64,000 nucleotides of DNA from Symbiodinium sp. CCMP2592 (GCA_905221615.1 CAJNDT010006025.1:626078-690077); one strand, 5' to 3'. Shown: positions 1 through 13,919, counted from the first letter of the stretch. Numbers and translations: made by a program. The notes: generated from the sequence alone by a model not told the origin.

Positions 1-61
1 ATATATATATATATATATTATTACCATTATTACTATTACTAGTATACATATGTGTATGTCT

Positions 62-103
<42 letters not shown>
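1..103. repeat. AT microsatellite
   Basis: Alternating A and T fills most of this stretch, broken by a short ATTACTATTACTAGTATAC segment. It is a simple repeat with no coding potential. Confidence 0.9.
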
Positions 104-106
<3 letters not shown>

Positions 107-222
107 CATCTCTACCGAGAGATTTCGACAAGACCCCCGGGATTAATTTACGACTAAGGGTTTAAGCGTTATTAATTCTCTGGAGCCTCATTTGCAGCGG
201 CTCTTTTCAAAATGAAAGTAAA

Positions 223-223
<1 letters not shown>

Positions 224-277
<54 letters not shown>
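224..277. repeat. GA microsatellite
   Basis: An uninterrupted run of GA dinucleotides of about 54 bp. Confidence 0.95.
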
Positions 278-280
<3 letters not shown>

Positions 281-656
281 AAATACCTTTACACAATCAC
301 AAGGTCCTCATGAAGGATTGCCGCTCTACGCGAGGATAATGTCTTACTTGACGGCTTTGGGACTCTTTAGCCTTGCAGAAAAATGAAAAAGCGCAAGAGA
401 TGACGGGGATTCTGTAAACGATGCTTTTCGCTTTGGGATCCTCCAGATTACAGAGACCCTAAGATTCTAAGTCAAATTGAAACTCGTGCAGAGCCCCTTG
501 TAAAGCACGAAAAGCCCGATTTTCTACCCTAAACCCTAAACCCTAAACAAGAGAGCGCAGGGAGCAAAATTACCAGCGCCTGGGGCCCATCGAGCCGAAG
601 ACGGGCAGCGTCTGAAACCTGGGCCCAATCGAAGGGAATTCTTTTCTACATTCATT

Positions 657-738
657 CATACATACATACATAAATACATAAATATATATATATATATACA
701 CATATGCATTTGTGTGTGTATATATATATAGAGAGAGA

Positions 739-773
<35 letters not shown>
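657..773. repeat. compound TACA/TA/GA microsatellite
   Basis: CATACATA-type repeats pass into TA repeats, then a GT-rich spacer, then a second TA run and a GA run. This is a compound simple repeat. Confidence 0.9.
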
Positions 774-775
<2 letters not shown>

Positions 776-2464
776 GAGCTGATGCAGCATGGTGACAAGG
801 TTTAAGGGGATGTCGGCTTGAGGCAGGGCGCAGGGTCATAAGGTTTAAGGTTTGGGAGAAAGCTGGTAGCGCAAAGGGTAGCAGGGTTTCGATGAGGCTT
901 GGGGCTCGGGGTTTGGGCTTTGGGCTCAGAGAGGATGAGCAGCACCAGGGCCTATGCTCCTCCAGGCCAAGAGACTGCAATGCGCAATGAGTGGCGATGT
1001 GCTCTGCCAGCTCGATTTTCCCCAAACCTGAGAAGCGGCCAATCGAGGGTCCGTGGTCGCTTCTGAAAAAACAACGATATGAAAGCACAAAACCCTCGAA
1101 AAATAACGAAGCATCCTGAAAACAATGGAACCATCAGCAAGGATTGATGTTATGACCATTCGTTTGTCGTATCGAGGAACCAAAACATTGTTGATAGCAA
1201 TGTTGTTATAGCTGCCCAGACATGGGAATGCATGTACTTTGACGGATAAGAAAGGTTCAACAGTGTTCTGACTCCTACTGCTAGTCCTGCTTCCGGCCTG
1301 TGAGTGCTGCTACTGGTACCAACACTGCTTGATGCAGGACTAGACTGCAAAGACGACGACGAAGACGACAGCAGCGGTGGCGGAGGCTTGAAGACTGTGA
1401 CTGCGAATACGACTGCTGGCACCACTACAACTACGACAAATATCCGACTGCTAGGAGGTTTACAGCAGCGATTACAACTGCAACGACGAGTAGGTCGATG
1501 TCAAACTAGTATACCACCGCTCTCACTCCTGGTCCTGCTCCTTCTCTTCCGCCATTCTACAAAATATAAGTTATAAAAGCCCTATAAAACCTGCTCCAAA
1601 TCCTACTCCGACTCCGTCCAGCCCTGCTAAAACTAGCACCAGCACTGCACCCACCGCCACCACCACCAGCACCACCACCACTGCCACTGCCATTGCCACA
1701 GTCACAACCGTCGCCACTTCCCCAACTACTACTGTCGCTGATGTTGCTGCTACTCGAGCTGCTGCTCCTACAGTGCTGCTACTCCATGCTTGTATGACGT
1801 TTTGGAGACAACAGTTTCCCAAGAAGTTGTGTCAACGCGTCGCTCAGGTCTGCATCCTAAACAAAATGCAACAAAAGGTCGATACATGGGTAAGTTAAGC
1901 ACTTCCGAGGACACGACCGTTTGCACCTTCGATGACGACCAAACCTCCCTCGGCGAAGGGGCTGTTTGCCGGAGCCTGCACGATCTGGAGCTGTAGAACT
2001 TTGGGTTTTAGGGTATAGGCGGCATCGGGATTTGGGTCCTCGGCGACTTGGAGCCTTAGGCTGGCTGGCCTTGGGCGTAGTGCCCTGCACTTCAAGGCTT
2101 GCGTTCTCGGATTTCTTGAGCTGTAGGCTCTCGGGTTTATACAGGGAGGCTTTGTGATTCAACGTTGCAAAGGCTTTTGAAAATTTAGGTGGGGACCCCC
2201 AAGGTGTGGCAAAACGCCAAAGACCCCGAGATCCCTGTATTGAAGAGTTGGGGTTAGGAAGATTTCCTCGAGGTATGCAGATCTAGAGCTAAAGTTTAAA
2301 CCGCAACTCTTGAACCCTCTACCCGAACCCCTTATAAACCCATGTACCAACAAACCCTAAACAGTCTCTATATACGCATGTGTACAAACCAATCTCGAAA
2401 TGCAAAAATCCTATGAACCCGCTTAGAACCCTCAAGAAACCCTACTAGAATTCCCAAAGGGCCT

Positions 2465-2571
2465 ACTATAGGGGCTTTCATAATTAGAATAGGGTCTTGG
2501 GGCCCATTATACTATACTTATAATAAGGAACCCCAAAAATAGTATAGGTAAGTATTTAGGCCCCTATATTA
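2465..2571. repeat. MITE-like inverted repeat, family A copy 1
   Basis: The left arm (TATAGGGGCTTTCATAATTA followed by GAATAGGGTCTTGGGG) is roughly complementary to the right arm, which ends TAGGCCCCTATATTA. The core carries CATTATACTATACTTATAAT. Related copies lie at 9,980, 11,284, 17,493 and 24,153 and a worn copy near 14,390, so this is a dispersed family of small elements of about 65-105 bp. No coding capacity is present. Confidence 0.7.
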
Positions 2572-4439
2572 GCTTCTGACCAGCAGCTGCGCCTTCATGC
2601 GAGGGGTGGGCGTGGAGGCCCCGACAACTTGGTCCGGTGCGTGCAAGGCCTCACAGGTTAGGGCGAAGCTTTTATCGCAGGTTTCTAAAGTTGTCCACAC
2701 AGTAAAGGTTCGGTTTGGGACTTTACAGCTTTGTATAGGGGCTTAGGCTTGATTTTTTCAAGGTTTGGTTTTGATAAGGGGTTGTAAGGGCTTGTAGGTT
2801 TTTTAGTACAAGTTTTGATAGGCGGGTTTAGGGTATAGTATATGGTAGGCGGTTGCAGGTCGTATAGTTTTGGGGCTAAAGGCTTTCAGTTCCCGGGTTT
2901 AGGCTTTGGGGCTTGAGGGTTTCGCTTGGGTTGTAAGTTTGGGTTTCGGGTGTAGGTTTGAGGGTTTAGGGTTCAGGGTTTGGGGTTTAGAAGCGTTTAG
3001 GGTTTGGGTGCCTTGTGCATGGTTCTTCTGGGGTCGATGCAGATATGACTATGGCTGCTAAGATGATCAGCACTACCACGACTACTATCCTCACTACTAA
3101 CTTTGGGGCATACCTCGCTGTAATGGATACATCTCACATTTCTCAGACTAAGCCGCTTTTTTCTGCTGCGGTTATTATCATTATTGCTACATTCACCTTG
3201 TGCATACTATCATTATTTACCGCGTTGGTGCTGTAACGAGCATAGACTCTTTGCTTGCTGTCAGCAGTCTTGTTCTTGGCGGGCGGATCTTTGACACCTT
3301 GCCAACTGATGATGCTGCCTGCAACTCATGTAACATCGCGATCATGCGAAGACTTACTCGACGCCTAGCAGCAGTGGCATTAGTGGTGGGATTGCAAACC
3401 GTCGTAAAAGAAGCCTGTCAGTCACCTGAAATGCATTTTGCCTAACCGCTCCAACACAGGCATGCCCGTCGAACGATTGTGCCTCGTGAGGTATTCACTT
3501 GGAATGCCCTAAACCCCCAAACCCCTAAACTCTAAACCCTGAAGCCCTAGACCTCTAAGCAAGAAAACCCTTGAGAGCGGTCCGGCTCATGCCCCAACGC
3601 CTTGCTTTTAGGGTTTAGGATTTCAATGCCCCAGTGCCTTGCTGAAAGGGCTTCCCAGCATCTCTGCGACTTTCATATTCGGCGGCCACTTCTGTATGGA
3701 GCAGAGGCTCTGCACCTCGGGCCCAGGGCTTAAGGGCTGGCCCAGGGATTTGGGTTTGGGGCCTTTAGGGTTTAAAGCCTTTAGGGGTGTAAGGGTTCAG
3801 AGCTCAGGGGCTTGGGGTTCACACACGATGAGAACAAGAAGAGAATGATAAATCAAAACCACAAAGCACTGACAATGGAGTAAGAAATTGCAACTAGAGT
3901 GACTCATGCGGACAATATTAGCCTTGAGCATAGACATGGTCGTAAAGTGATCATAAACGGATCAAGAACACATAATAGTTCAAGAACAACACCAAAAATA
4001 ACAGCATGTCAAGAAGCGAGAGGTATGCACCCTTAGAAGAAGTCTCCCGGCAACCATTTTGTTTACCCGTAAACATTTCGACAAAAAACGGAAGCCCCAC
4101 AGCTCTCTAGAAACCCTGCGGTAGCCTGAAAAAGCCTCATGGACCCCGACAAACCCAAAACAGTCTTAAGACTCCTAAACCCTAAACCCTAAACCCTACT
4201 TAACCAAAAACGAAGCATTCAAACAAACACAACAAAAACCATAAGAAATCCCCCCACCACCACCCGAAAAAAAGTGGAGCCCTCTAAACCCGTAGAAACC
4301 CTAAACTCTAACCCTCTTGAAATTACAGAAACAGGGGAAGCCTTGAGCTTCGAGGTGGCCATGGCATCCTTGGAGTTCAGCGTGGAGCCGTCCAGGAGGT
4401 TGTCCTTTTCTCTGGGATGGCGTTTAGGGTTGTAGGGCT

Positions 4440-4555
4440 GGGGGCTTCTAGGGTTTAGGGGGTTTAGGGCTTTTAGGGTTTAGGGTTTAGGGCTTAGGGC
4501 TTAGGGCTTAGGGCTTTTAGGGTTTAGGGCGTTTAGGATTAGGATTTGGGAAGTT
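4440..4555. repeat. interstitial TTTAGGG array
   Basis: About sixteen near-tandem copies of TTTAGGG, TTAGGG or TAGGG with indels. This is one of the denser telomere-like islands in the window. Confidence 0.85.
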
Positions 4556-4898
4556 AGGGGGTGTTTCAAGTTAAGGGTTTGTTGGGGTTTTAGGGCATAG
4601 GGCTTTCAAGGCATCGGGCTGAATAGCTGCTAAGAAGTGAATCGGGCCTCCTTGCGGGTTCTACAAGGTGGGTGCCTTCATAGCTAGAAGAAGGCTCCTT
4701 TGAGTCCCCGAGGGTTCCAAATCTTTACACCCGAAGGGTCCTTGGTTGAAGGTTTCAAGGTGCTCGGTGGTTGTTTTCAGGCTCCGGTTTTTTTGAGAAA
4801 GCGCTTCGGGTTAAGGATTTGTGAGCTTAAGGTCTCAAGGTCCCTGGTTCAGGGGTACTCGGAGGGGTTCTTCCTTTCAGGAATCTTGGGGCTAAAGG

Positions 4899-4953
4899 GA
4901 TGAAGGGAGGGAGGGAGGGAGGGGGGCGGGAGGCAGGGAGGGAGGGAAGGAGG
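4899..4953. repeat. GGGA/GGAA purine repeat
   Basis: A purine-rich repeat built on GGGA with short interruptions. Confidence 0.85.
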
Positions 4954-6257
4954 AAACAAGCGTTCGCAGGCAGACTCCGTTGAGGGTGCGGCATACCAGG
5001 GAAACCGGATCTTCCGATCCGCGGTGATACCTCGCAAGGCTACCCAGTGGCGTTCCGAGACACAAAGCTTCCCTGAGCCGTGGCCGTGTGTTTGAGATGC
5101 AGTAGTAAGTGCGGCACCCACTGCCATCGCTGCCTGCAGGATAAAGAAAATCTTGCATAATCCATCAAAAATCACATGCCATTTCCCTGTTGTTTAGGTT
5201 GCTTGGGCTTCAGGTGCTGCAAGCATTTGTCCATCAGCAATAGCAGCAGTCTTCCACGGATGGATCTTCCCTGCCTCCCGCAGAGTCGGCTGAAAGATGG
5301 AGATCGGATTCGTCTTTCCTTTCACCTGCTGCTACCGGGGCAAGAAGCTCCTACTGCTAAAGCCTATCACCCTCTCACCCCAAAAAACCGCAAACGGTCA
5401 AGCTGCATCAAAAAAGCCCTGAACCCTTCCCCCAAGCCCTCAGCCTTGATGGGTGCCAGGGGCTTGAAGTCAATCTCACCTGCCAAGCGCGAAACAGAAG
5501 GTTTTTTTCTTTGTGGATTAGGGACTAGGGTTTTTTTGGTAGAGGGGCAGGCTTTGTCCTCCATGGTCTATAGGGTCCGGGGATTACTGTAGGCCTCTGG
5601 GCTTTCTTCTCAGCTTCGATTCCCACTACTGGAACACCCAGACAAGCGCGCCTGTCGAGTGTCTGCTGGTCTCTTCATCCGTCAGAACTCCCAAAGGCGG
5701 AGCATTGGCCTGCCACGGAAGGGTTGGGTTGGCGGCCGAGGGCTAAGAAGAGGGGCCTCACTCTTCATGGAGCACGGACAGCAGATCAGGACGCCAAACG
5801 TGCCGGGAATGCCATCAACCGTGCTGATAAGTTCACGCAGTCGCCAAGAACCTGGCACTCAACATTTAATCTGATCTCACATCAGGAACGACAACACAAC
5901 ATCATACAGACAACCGCACGGTTCTTGAGGGACGCGGTGGTCCGACGGTCTAAAAGAGTCCGGGGAGCTGTGTACTCCATGCGCTTGGCGCTTCCACAGA
6001 CCTCAGCCGTGGAGAGGCTGCCGTGGCAGGGCCAAGAAGCCCTACCAGGACCTACTAGAACGATTTTTTGGAAACGCCTCTATGAAGTTTTAGTTCGACT
6101 AGGGTCCTAGGGTGTATATTCGGACCCTACACAACAGCAGGTTCCATCCGGTGATGGTGAACCAAAAAACAACTGGGGCTCCCACTCCACAGTAACTTCG
6201 GCCAGTTGTGACCCCGAACCGCCCCACGAGCTCCAATCTCTTGAAGACCTGCGCTCG

Positions 6258-6286
6258 GTTGAGGGTTTAGGGTTTAGGGTTTAGGG
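6258..6286. repeat. short perfect TTTAGGG array
   Basis: Three consecutive perfect copies of GGGTTTA followed by a partial copy, standing alone in non-repetitive DNA. Confidence 0.85.
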
Positions 6287-6633
6287 TGGGTGTAGGCACT
6301 AGGCTTGAAGGAATTGGGTGCAGGCCTTGCGGTCCACGGCTTGAGAACCCCCCAAGGCACCCCAACCCCGGCCCCTTCAAAAAAATGACATAAACACCAT
6401 GAAAACTGCAAATTGACAAAACCATGAAAAACCAAGAAGCTTGAGAAGCATGCTCCCCTCACACAAAAAGAGGAGGCTCCAAAAAATTCGCCTGGACCAG
6501 CTCCATGCTGGCGAGCACGGCCCTTGCAGGGTCATCTGGGTGCACCAGGGGCGGCAAGCCGAAGACCAGGAGGAAGAGCCTTGAGAAAAAACGCAAGCAA
6601 ATACTTTGCATTGATGTATGCATGTATACATGT

Positions 6634-6797
6634 GTGTGTGTATATATATATATATATATGTCCGATCCATCCATCCGATCCATCAATCCATCCATCAATC
6701 CATTCATGCATATACTTATTCGCTTGTTTATTCATATGCGGATACAGAGATTATGTACACATATGTTTATGTACGTGTGTATGCGTGTATATACATA

Positions 6798-6828
<31 letters not shown>

Positions 6829-6830
6829 CT
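6634..6830. repeat. TA and CCAT microsatellites
   Basis: A TA run near 6,637-6,659 is followed by ATCC/CCAT tetranucleotide repeats (6,662-6,710) and a second TA run near 6,797-6,822. The interval is low-complexity. Confidence 0.85.
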
Positions 6831-7921
6831 GGCAGAGACAGCGAAAACTCCAGGGCGCTAGGGTTTGGACTTTTCGGCACTTGTGGACACTTGTGGACGC
6901 TTTGGGCTTTAAGGCTTAGGATCCTGAAGAGCATGATGCAGGCTGCTGAGCACCAACGCTGGGGCCGCTGCATGCCTTTGTCATCAATTAAGAACTTGTT
7001 CAGGGTTCCCTCGTGCGCGTAGCATACCTTCTGCACCTCGGAAGCGCACTACAAGCAGCTTGCAAAGTACCAAACCTCCAAGTAATGGGCCCAGCACCAC
7101 GGACCTTTCACATTCTCCTCAAACAAAATCCGAAGCGGACCGCCATGAACCAGAGAGAGAGGTCGGACTTGGGTTCTGGGTGGGAATGTTCCCGGAGCGG
7201 AGGCTCCTTGCACCTAGCGGACATCGAGACCTGTTCATGCCCTAAGGAGGGCCTTGAATTAGATCGCGACTGAGCGGTCAGAGCTTAAAGTCCATTCGTT
7301 TAAAGCTCACTAGAAGGTGCCGTTTAACACGGTCATGTGTCTTCCCTGGCGGCTGCCGTGTCAACGGATCCCTGGAATGTAAACTCAGACAAGTCAGACA
7401 ACTACAACTATGAAGCCCGAAACCCTGGATTACAAACCAAAAGCACCCGAAAACCCAAAGCCCTCTGTGGCGAGGGAACGATTTCACAACCACAAGAGGA
7501 CCTGCGGGAGCCGCAGTCACTCTCCAAACCGAAATTCATCTACCGAAGCCCTGGATCCCGAAATAGCCCCCTAAACCCTAAACCCCAAACCCTCAAACCT
7601 AAACCCTAAACCCCAGCCTCCACACCATGAACACCGAAAGCGAAATGAGCTCCAGGAGCTCTGGCGAGAAGCCCCAAAACCCTAAACCCTAAAGGCCCTG
7701 GAACCCGAAAACCCCACAAAGCCTAGTTTAGGGCTTATGGTTTAGGGTTTAAAGTTACTATAGAGATTTCTTTAAGGAGTTCGGCTAAATCCCGAACCCT
7801 GCACACCCGAAAGACCGTAGACCTGAAACCCTAAGCCCGAAACTTTGCTCTAAGAACAAGAAGAGCTCCCTAAACCTTCAACCCCATATAGTAACCCTGA
7901 AAGATCCATTAGAGGAACTTG

Positions 7922-8025
7922 GGCGGTTGTCAAAATTAGGGTCCCTTTCTGGTCCCTTAATAGATATAATACGGCATGTATTATTTAGGGTACCCAAAAA
8001 GGGACCCTAATTTTGACAACCACCC
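7922..8025. repeat. MITE-like element, family C copy 1
   Basis: Terminal inverted repeats of about 30 bp begin GGCGGTTGTCAAAATTAGGG on the left and match the complement of the right end, which finishes CCCTAATTTTGACAACC. The core holds ATAATACGGCA and TATTATTTAGGGTACCC. A second copy at 30,289 shares both arms and core. Flanking ACTTG and ACTTC may be a 5-bp target duplication that has drifted. Confidence 0.75.
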
Positions 8026-8133
8026 ACTTCGAAAAAACCCTAAACCCTACCAGAGCTCAGGGGTCCGCGGATGACATCAGCTCCTGCGCCTGGCTAGGGC
8101 CGTTCGACGACATGACCTCGCGCTGAGCTTACA

Positions 8134-8420
8134 GTATACATTATACCATGTACTATGTACCATATACTAAATACTTTATACTATATACTTTATACTCTAT
8201 ACTATATACTATATACTCTACACTATATACTTTTCACTGTATACTATATACTGTATGCTGTATACAATATACTTTTTACTATATACTCTATATTATATTA
8301 TCCATATCATCTATATCCTATGTACATATACATACGTATATATATATATATATACATATACATATACATATATATGTACATACTATGCAGTATGTGTATA
8401 TATTATATATACAGTATGCA
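8134..8420. repeat. TATAC-rich minisatellite
   Basis: Degenerate repeats built on TATACTATA and TATACTTTA pass into TA/CA runs. The open frames that cross it encode only Tyr/Ile/Leu-rich low-complexity peptides and are not genes. Confidence 0.85.
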
Positions 8421-9979
8421 TTACATCAGCTCTAATATGTAATTCACAGTTTGGGTCTGCGGCTTTGGGGGCTATCATTCAAATTCAGGGTTGTTTAAGG
8501 GCATTACAGCCCCTTTGTGCTTCAGAGCTGGAAAGGTTTAGAGGGTGTGAGGTTTTGGGCCTAGTGTTTGGGAGGCTTTGTGGGCAGGCGTTTGTTGGGG
8601 ATGACAAGGTTCGCCAGCTTGGTTCGGTCGGGCATAAACTGCAGAGTTTGTTGAGGCGGTGGGTGGGTTTTCGCTTCTTGATCAAGGATTGGGTGCAGAG
8701 GCACTGCTTCTTCCTGTGGGCTTCCAGGTGCTTGGAAACCCTAAACCTAAACCTAAACACAAAGGATCTAAACCCAAAACCAGGGCTCAGGAAGCTTAGG
8801 TTTGACGGCGGAAGGATGCAAGTCGAATCACGAGACTGCCGGTTCTTGTGATTCAGCAAACCTTCACTCCAGTGTCGCTGTTGTGAATTGTAACCTGCGG
8901 AGTTTTGTCTCTTGGCCAGGCAGCCGTGGCACTCGCGAGTGCAGGCTCCGAGAGGGTAATATGGGGCTTTAACAAATAGAAAAGAGCTTGGGGGGTATAC
9001 TATACTATTCTAACTATTGAGGCCCCTACATTAGGGTGTGCGGTCTAAGGTTCATGTGTTGGCTTCTGCTCCAGATTCTGTTAGGCCCTTCATTTACAAC
9101 CCTAGATGAACAACATTCAGCCAGCGACGTCTAAGCCAGAACCATTGATGAAGATAACGGAGATGTTGCCTGAGCCGCTGCATCACAACGACACGCTCGA
9201 GCTTGTAGCATGACATCCAGCTTCAACTGCCGGACTTTTCAGCCTGACTTGCAGCACAGATTCTAGCAGTGTCTAGAACCTGTTCAAAAGGGAACATGGG
9301 AAGGGTGAATTCGTCAGTCCCACCACAATTGCTCTCCTCTCAGCCGGGTCACGCATCTCGTTGACGTACTGCAGGGTGCCGCACTCGATCTGCTTGAAGA
9401 CGGCAGACGGGATGTACCGCCTGGTTTGAGTCAAACCTTTCAGGTTTAGAGGTGTAGAGGCTTAGAGTTCAGTAAGGTTTAGGTTCAGACACAGGGTTCC
9501 GCATTGCAGGGCTTGGCACAGAAGATCATCCTGCAGATTCACCATGCTTAGACTGTATTCAGAGTCCCACCGAAGGCGACCTAAACAAAAACGATATAAA
9601 AAGCTCATATCCTAAACTTCAACAACCAAGTCGAAACCCAAAAATCCCAAACCTTCCCCTGCCTCGTGATGTTCAGCTGGTCAAGCTTGAAGCAGTTCTC
9701 GATGCGCGTGTCGTAGAGTTGAGTGGCATATTTGATGGTCGGGAAGGTGTACTTCGACTCATCCTGAGCAGATTTGATTAGAATAGGGTTTTTGAGTGGT
9801 TCATAGAAGGGGTTTTGGGAGCTCCTGGGTGCAGGGTCTAAAGGACTTCAAGGGGTCTAAACCCCCAAATGGTTGTGGAAACCCCTGTGGGAGTCCTTAC
9901 GGGAATCATTATATGTACCCTCTTATTCTTGTTGTAGGCACCCCGAAAACCTCCGAAACTCGAACACCCCTAAAAAAGT

Positions 9980-10044
9980 GGCCTTAATAATTGCCCATTA
10001 TACCGTAATTACAGTAACGAAAAAACTCTGTAATTATTAAGGCC
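9980..10044. repeat. MITE-like inverted repeat, family A short copy
   Basis: Perfect 13-bp terminal inverted repeats, GGCCTTAATAATT and AATTATTAAGGCC, enclose about 39 bp containing CCCATTATAC. This is the most compact member of family A. Confidence 0.75.
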
Positions 10045-11283
10045 CCTGAAGCAAACTACCACCGAAGCCTTAGCTCCGGACCATCCGGAGCAGCAGGTGG
10101 AAGTCCATGCGGTCCTGGCATTGCCAGGTCCGTTGCTTTGGAGCATCATCATCATCATCGACATCAACAGGCTCGAAGGCTCGGGGCCTCCAGCGGGCGG
10201 CCTTCGATGACGCAGTCTTTCACCAGCTCCCAGGCCTGCAATGCGAGGGGGGGGAGGTTTCTCCTGCTTTTTTGGGCCTGTTGCGAAGGCTTCCTATGGG
10301 TTTTAAGGTTTGGGGTGCTTTACGAGCTTTTCCTTGGGCCTACCCCCAAAAAAAAAATCAAGTGTGACTTCGGCCGAGGAGGCAACAGACCCGTACGACC
10401 TTACCCGCAAGCCCTAAAATTTGGACTATTGAGTCCTAGACCAGAAAACGTCTGCTCAATATTCAGCACTGAACCTAAACCCTAAACCCCATCCGTTCAG
10501 CACTGAACCCGCCCTCTCGAAACGAACTGTGCGCCAGAGTCGGGCCTGTGGGCTCAGACACGTCTCGCCGTTCTTGGCGAGGGGCTCTGCCTTCAGATGG
10601 TGGTGTTTGTGAGGGCCTTTTCGGGTCGGAAGGTTTCTTTCGTTTGAGGTTGCGCGTGGGTGCTTCTGGTGCTTTGGGGGAGCTTCTGGCTTGCTCGGTA
10701 GGAGGGAAGGCTTGGAAACCCTAAACCCCTAACCCCTGAACCCTAAACCCTTAAACCAGCAACCCTGAACCCTTTAACCCCCAAACCGTGAGCCGTAAAC
10801 CCAAAACGAATTCCTGCCTAAACCCCTTACAGTAACCCCAAAACCGTGAGCCCTAAACTCAAAACGAACTTCTGCCTAAAACCTCCCGGCGCCACCCTCC
10901 CACTGAGCTTCACGCGATGGAGATCTGCTCGAGCGGGGCTCCGGAGATGAGATACTCTATCCTGGCTTCGGATTGAAGGTTCAGGGCTTTCGGGATTAAT
11001 GTTTTAGGGGTTAGGGGTCTAGGGTTTAGGGGTTTAGGGTTCTAGGGTTCAAGGGTTTCGGGGCTTAGGGTTTCGGCACTTTTTGGGCTCGACGGGCTAT
11101 TGCGGTGCTTGTAAGGGTTCTTTTTCTTTTCGAGGGCTTCCAAAAGGAATCTACAATAAGGGTTCTACACTGCTTGGTGTAGGTTGTGACGAAAGATCCC
11201 TCTGGCCGCTTTACTCGCAATTCGTCAGACTTCTACAGTAGGTTCTGGACGTCTCAGATCCGAATACTTTAGAGTCGTACTAT

Positions 11284-11366
11284 AGAAGCCTTAATCATTA
11301 GAATAGTGCTTTGAGGCCCATTATACTATACTTATTATAAGGAACCCCCAAAATAGTATAGGGGGC
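11284..11366. repeat. MITE-like inverted repeat, family A copy
   Basis: This copy shares ATTAGAATAG, CCCATTATACTATACTTAT, AAGGAACCCC and ATAGTATAG with the copy at 2,465. The right arm is eroded. Confidence 0.7.
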
Positions 11367-11843
11367 TTGGAGCTTCAGAGCTTTAGGGCTTCGGTTCGGG
11401 TCTCCGGTGTTTCCGGGCTTCGGTGGTGGAGATTGCCTGGCATCTGGTCGAGCTCTGAACCCTTGGGGCCCATACCCGCACCTCAGGGATTTCGTGGATG
11501 AGCGCAAAAGGTATTGTGGTTCGGGTTTAGGTTTGGGGCTTATCAGGGAGGGCCCAACTCAAATTAAATTACCAGAAGCTACTGCGTTGGTAGGGTCGCT
11601 GCCCTGCACTATGAACCCTTTCTCTCAACCAAGAAGGTTTGAACTTTTTGTGACGACATGCGCGAAAACCTATTACCCCGGAATGAAGTCAAAGCTATCT
11701 CCTCGACTGCTAAGCGAAGATCTTGATCACAAAGGCCCAAACCCATAATAGTTAAATCCCTGTACAAAGCCCCATAGAGGTTCTACTACAGCGGACTTAA
11801 TACTTAATTACTACAGGGCTTTGGGGTATATCATAAAACTATT

Positions 11844-11951
11844 ATGGGAGTTTCCGCAAACAGGGGACCCCACTATAGTACCCTGAATAATAAGATCCTG
11901 TTATTAGGACACAAAAAAATGAGGTACCCCTAATATTCGGTAACTCCCATA
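11844..11951. repeat. MITE-like element, family B copy 1
   Basis: It begins ATGGGAGTTTCCG and ends CGGTAACTCCCAT, an imperfect inverted repeat. Inside are GGGGACCCCACTATAGTACCC and GAGGTACCCCTAAT. The copy at 33,035 shares the same ends. Confidence 0.65.
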
Positions 11952-13858
11952 TAGACCCTATACCATAGAACCCTACTATAGATCCCTTATAGACCGCTTT
12001 AAGGAACCCTTTAAAGGAACCCTATTCTAACTATTGAGGCCCTCCACTTCCTTTACGTCCACCGGCCTCGGGATGTGAGTCTCCGGCGGAACGATGCCAC
12101 CCACCTGCGAACGCAAGGCTTAATAGAGGGTTCAGGGTTTAGAGTCTATGAAAGCTTATGACTGCTTTAGGGTTTAGGGTTTTGGGGGCCTTAAAAACTA
12201 GCAATATTCAGATATACCGCAAAACACTATTCTACTTGTGATGGCCGTGTATGACTATGCCTAAAGATTTTAGGGATCTGAAAGAGTTTCTGGAGTTGGA
12301 TTTGTGACCAGGTTTTCTGGGGGGTGTTGAAAGGGCTGTAAGGTTCAGGCTATGCGTTTTGGGTTTGCTGCGTAGGTTCTAGGATTAAGCGTTTGGGGCT
12401 GAAGGCCTCAAGGGTGTTAGAAGCCAGCCCGTTGTCTGAAGTGGTAGGACTTTGGAGTCCGGCTTTTAAGCTCCGTGAGTGCATTATCTGTACAGGAGCC
12501 CTTGCTACCCCCAGTCTCCTCGACACCTCCACCTGATGTCCCAAGTAGCGGGCAGAAGGAGGCTGTAAGCCCCGAAAGCCCTAAACCTTCGACCCAGCCC
12601 TACACCAGACGCTAATGCAGGTGGCCACCTGCAGGATGCTAATCTCACCACAGCCCACGCCGATGTGCAGGCACAGCCGCACATCATCAACACCTGGCCC
12701 AGGGAATCAAGAACAGATTGCACAACTCTAACCGTGGTCAACAAGACAAAGGGTGATATCTATGACAACGGAATAATGCAATACAGTTAGCAGTTTGCAG
12801 CTAGCAGGAGCGAAAGCTTAACACTAACTTGACCGCCCTAGCAACAGGAATTAGACATAAGATCGACAATAAGGATTCCAGTGACCAGTATCGGAAGCAG
12901 TAAACATCACCGTCATAATCACCATGATCAGCATCGCCATCGTCACCAACATCGGAATCATCATCAGGATGATTCCAACCACCGTGCATGGACTGTTATG
13001 ATGGTCATTTTAGCAGTCATATGAGTATTCACCTTCACACGACAGATACAAAACCGACATGAACACTAACGAACCTAGAAATCGGAAGCAGCAATGACAT
13101 GCGACACAACAGCAATGACAACAATTCAGAGAAACGATCAGCTAACGTGAGTACTGACACGGCCCGACACATTCATAAAATACTGGAGCTCCAGGTCAAA
13201 CAACCTAACACCACAACTAGCGCCAGCAGCCTCGCCCCCCCTGCCCCCCCCCCCATGCCACGCCAGACACACAAAGCGACGACGACAACGATCACACCAA
13301 ACACCGCAAGAAGAAGAAGAAGACGAACAAGAGCAACAAGAACAAGACCAGCACAACACGAATACGGCGACGATGACGCACACACATCTCTAGTTTTTCA
13401 CTGAAGGTCCAAACGGAAAGGACCCAAACATCAACCGGTCCAGCCACTGGGATTTTGAAATTAAGAAAGTGGCACCCGCCTGTCTCGAACATGTGCAGCC
13501 TCTTGTGGATCTCAATGCAGCAAGCAGACCTCGGCGGTCTCAGCACATGAAGCAAGTGTAGGACCGTCTAAGACTTGGGATCAAGTCTGAAGCTTTGTTG
13601 CTGAAGTTCAAGGCACTTGGGATTTAAGTATGGGCTTTTGGATTCTTGCTCCCTGGACCCAAGATCCTGAAGCAAAAACCCTTGGGCCCCAAAATCCCGA
13701 TAATCCCTCGCGAACACCCGGAGCCAGTCAGAGAAAGTACACCGAGACCGCACACACCGAGCAAAGGCACCCTCATGTCAGAAATTTGGAGACTGAGGAT
13801 TGGGGAGTAAGAGTTCAGGATTTAGCGCTTGAGGTTTAGGGAAGAGGGCTTTAAGGAA

Positions 13859-13919
13859 TAAGGAGCTATGGTAGCAAATATCAATTTAATGAACAAGGAG
13901 CTGTGGTAGCAAATGTTAA
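13859..13919. repeat. short direct duplication
   Basis: AAGGAGCTATGGTAGCAAAT recurs 39 bp downstream with one change, forming a small tandem duplication with no evident function. Confidence 0.7.

Larger units (their letters stand above)
1..8130. other. gene-free region with telomere-like islands
   Basis: No reading frame here shows a recognisable domain, and the available frames are short and overlap repeats. The DNA is a mosaic of simple repeats, degenerate CCCTAAA/TTTAGGG islands on both strands (for example 529-549, 4,170-4,190, 6,258-6,286, 7,570-7,612) and short inverted-repeat elements. Short exons of an intron-rich gene could be hidden, but I see nothing that supports one. Confidence 0.6.
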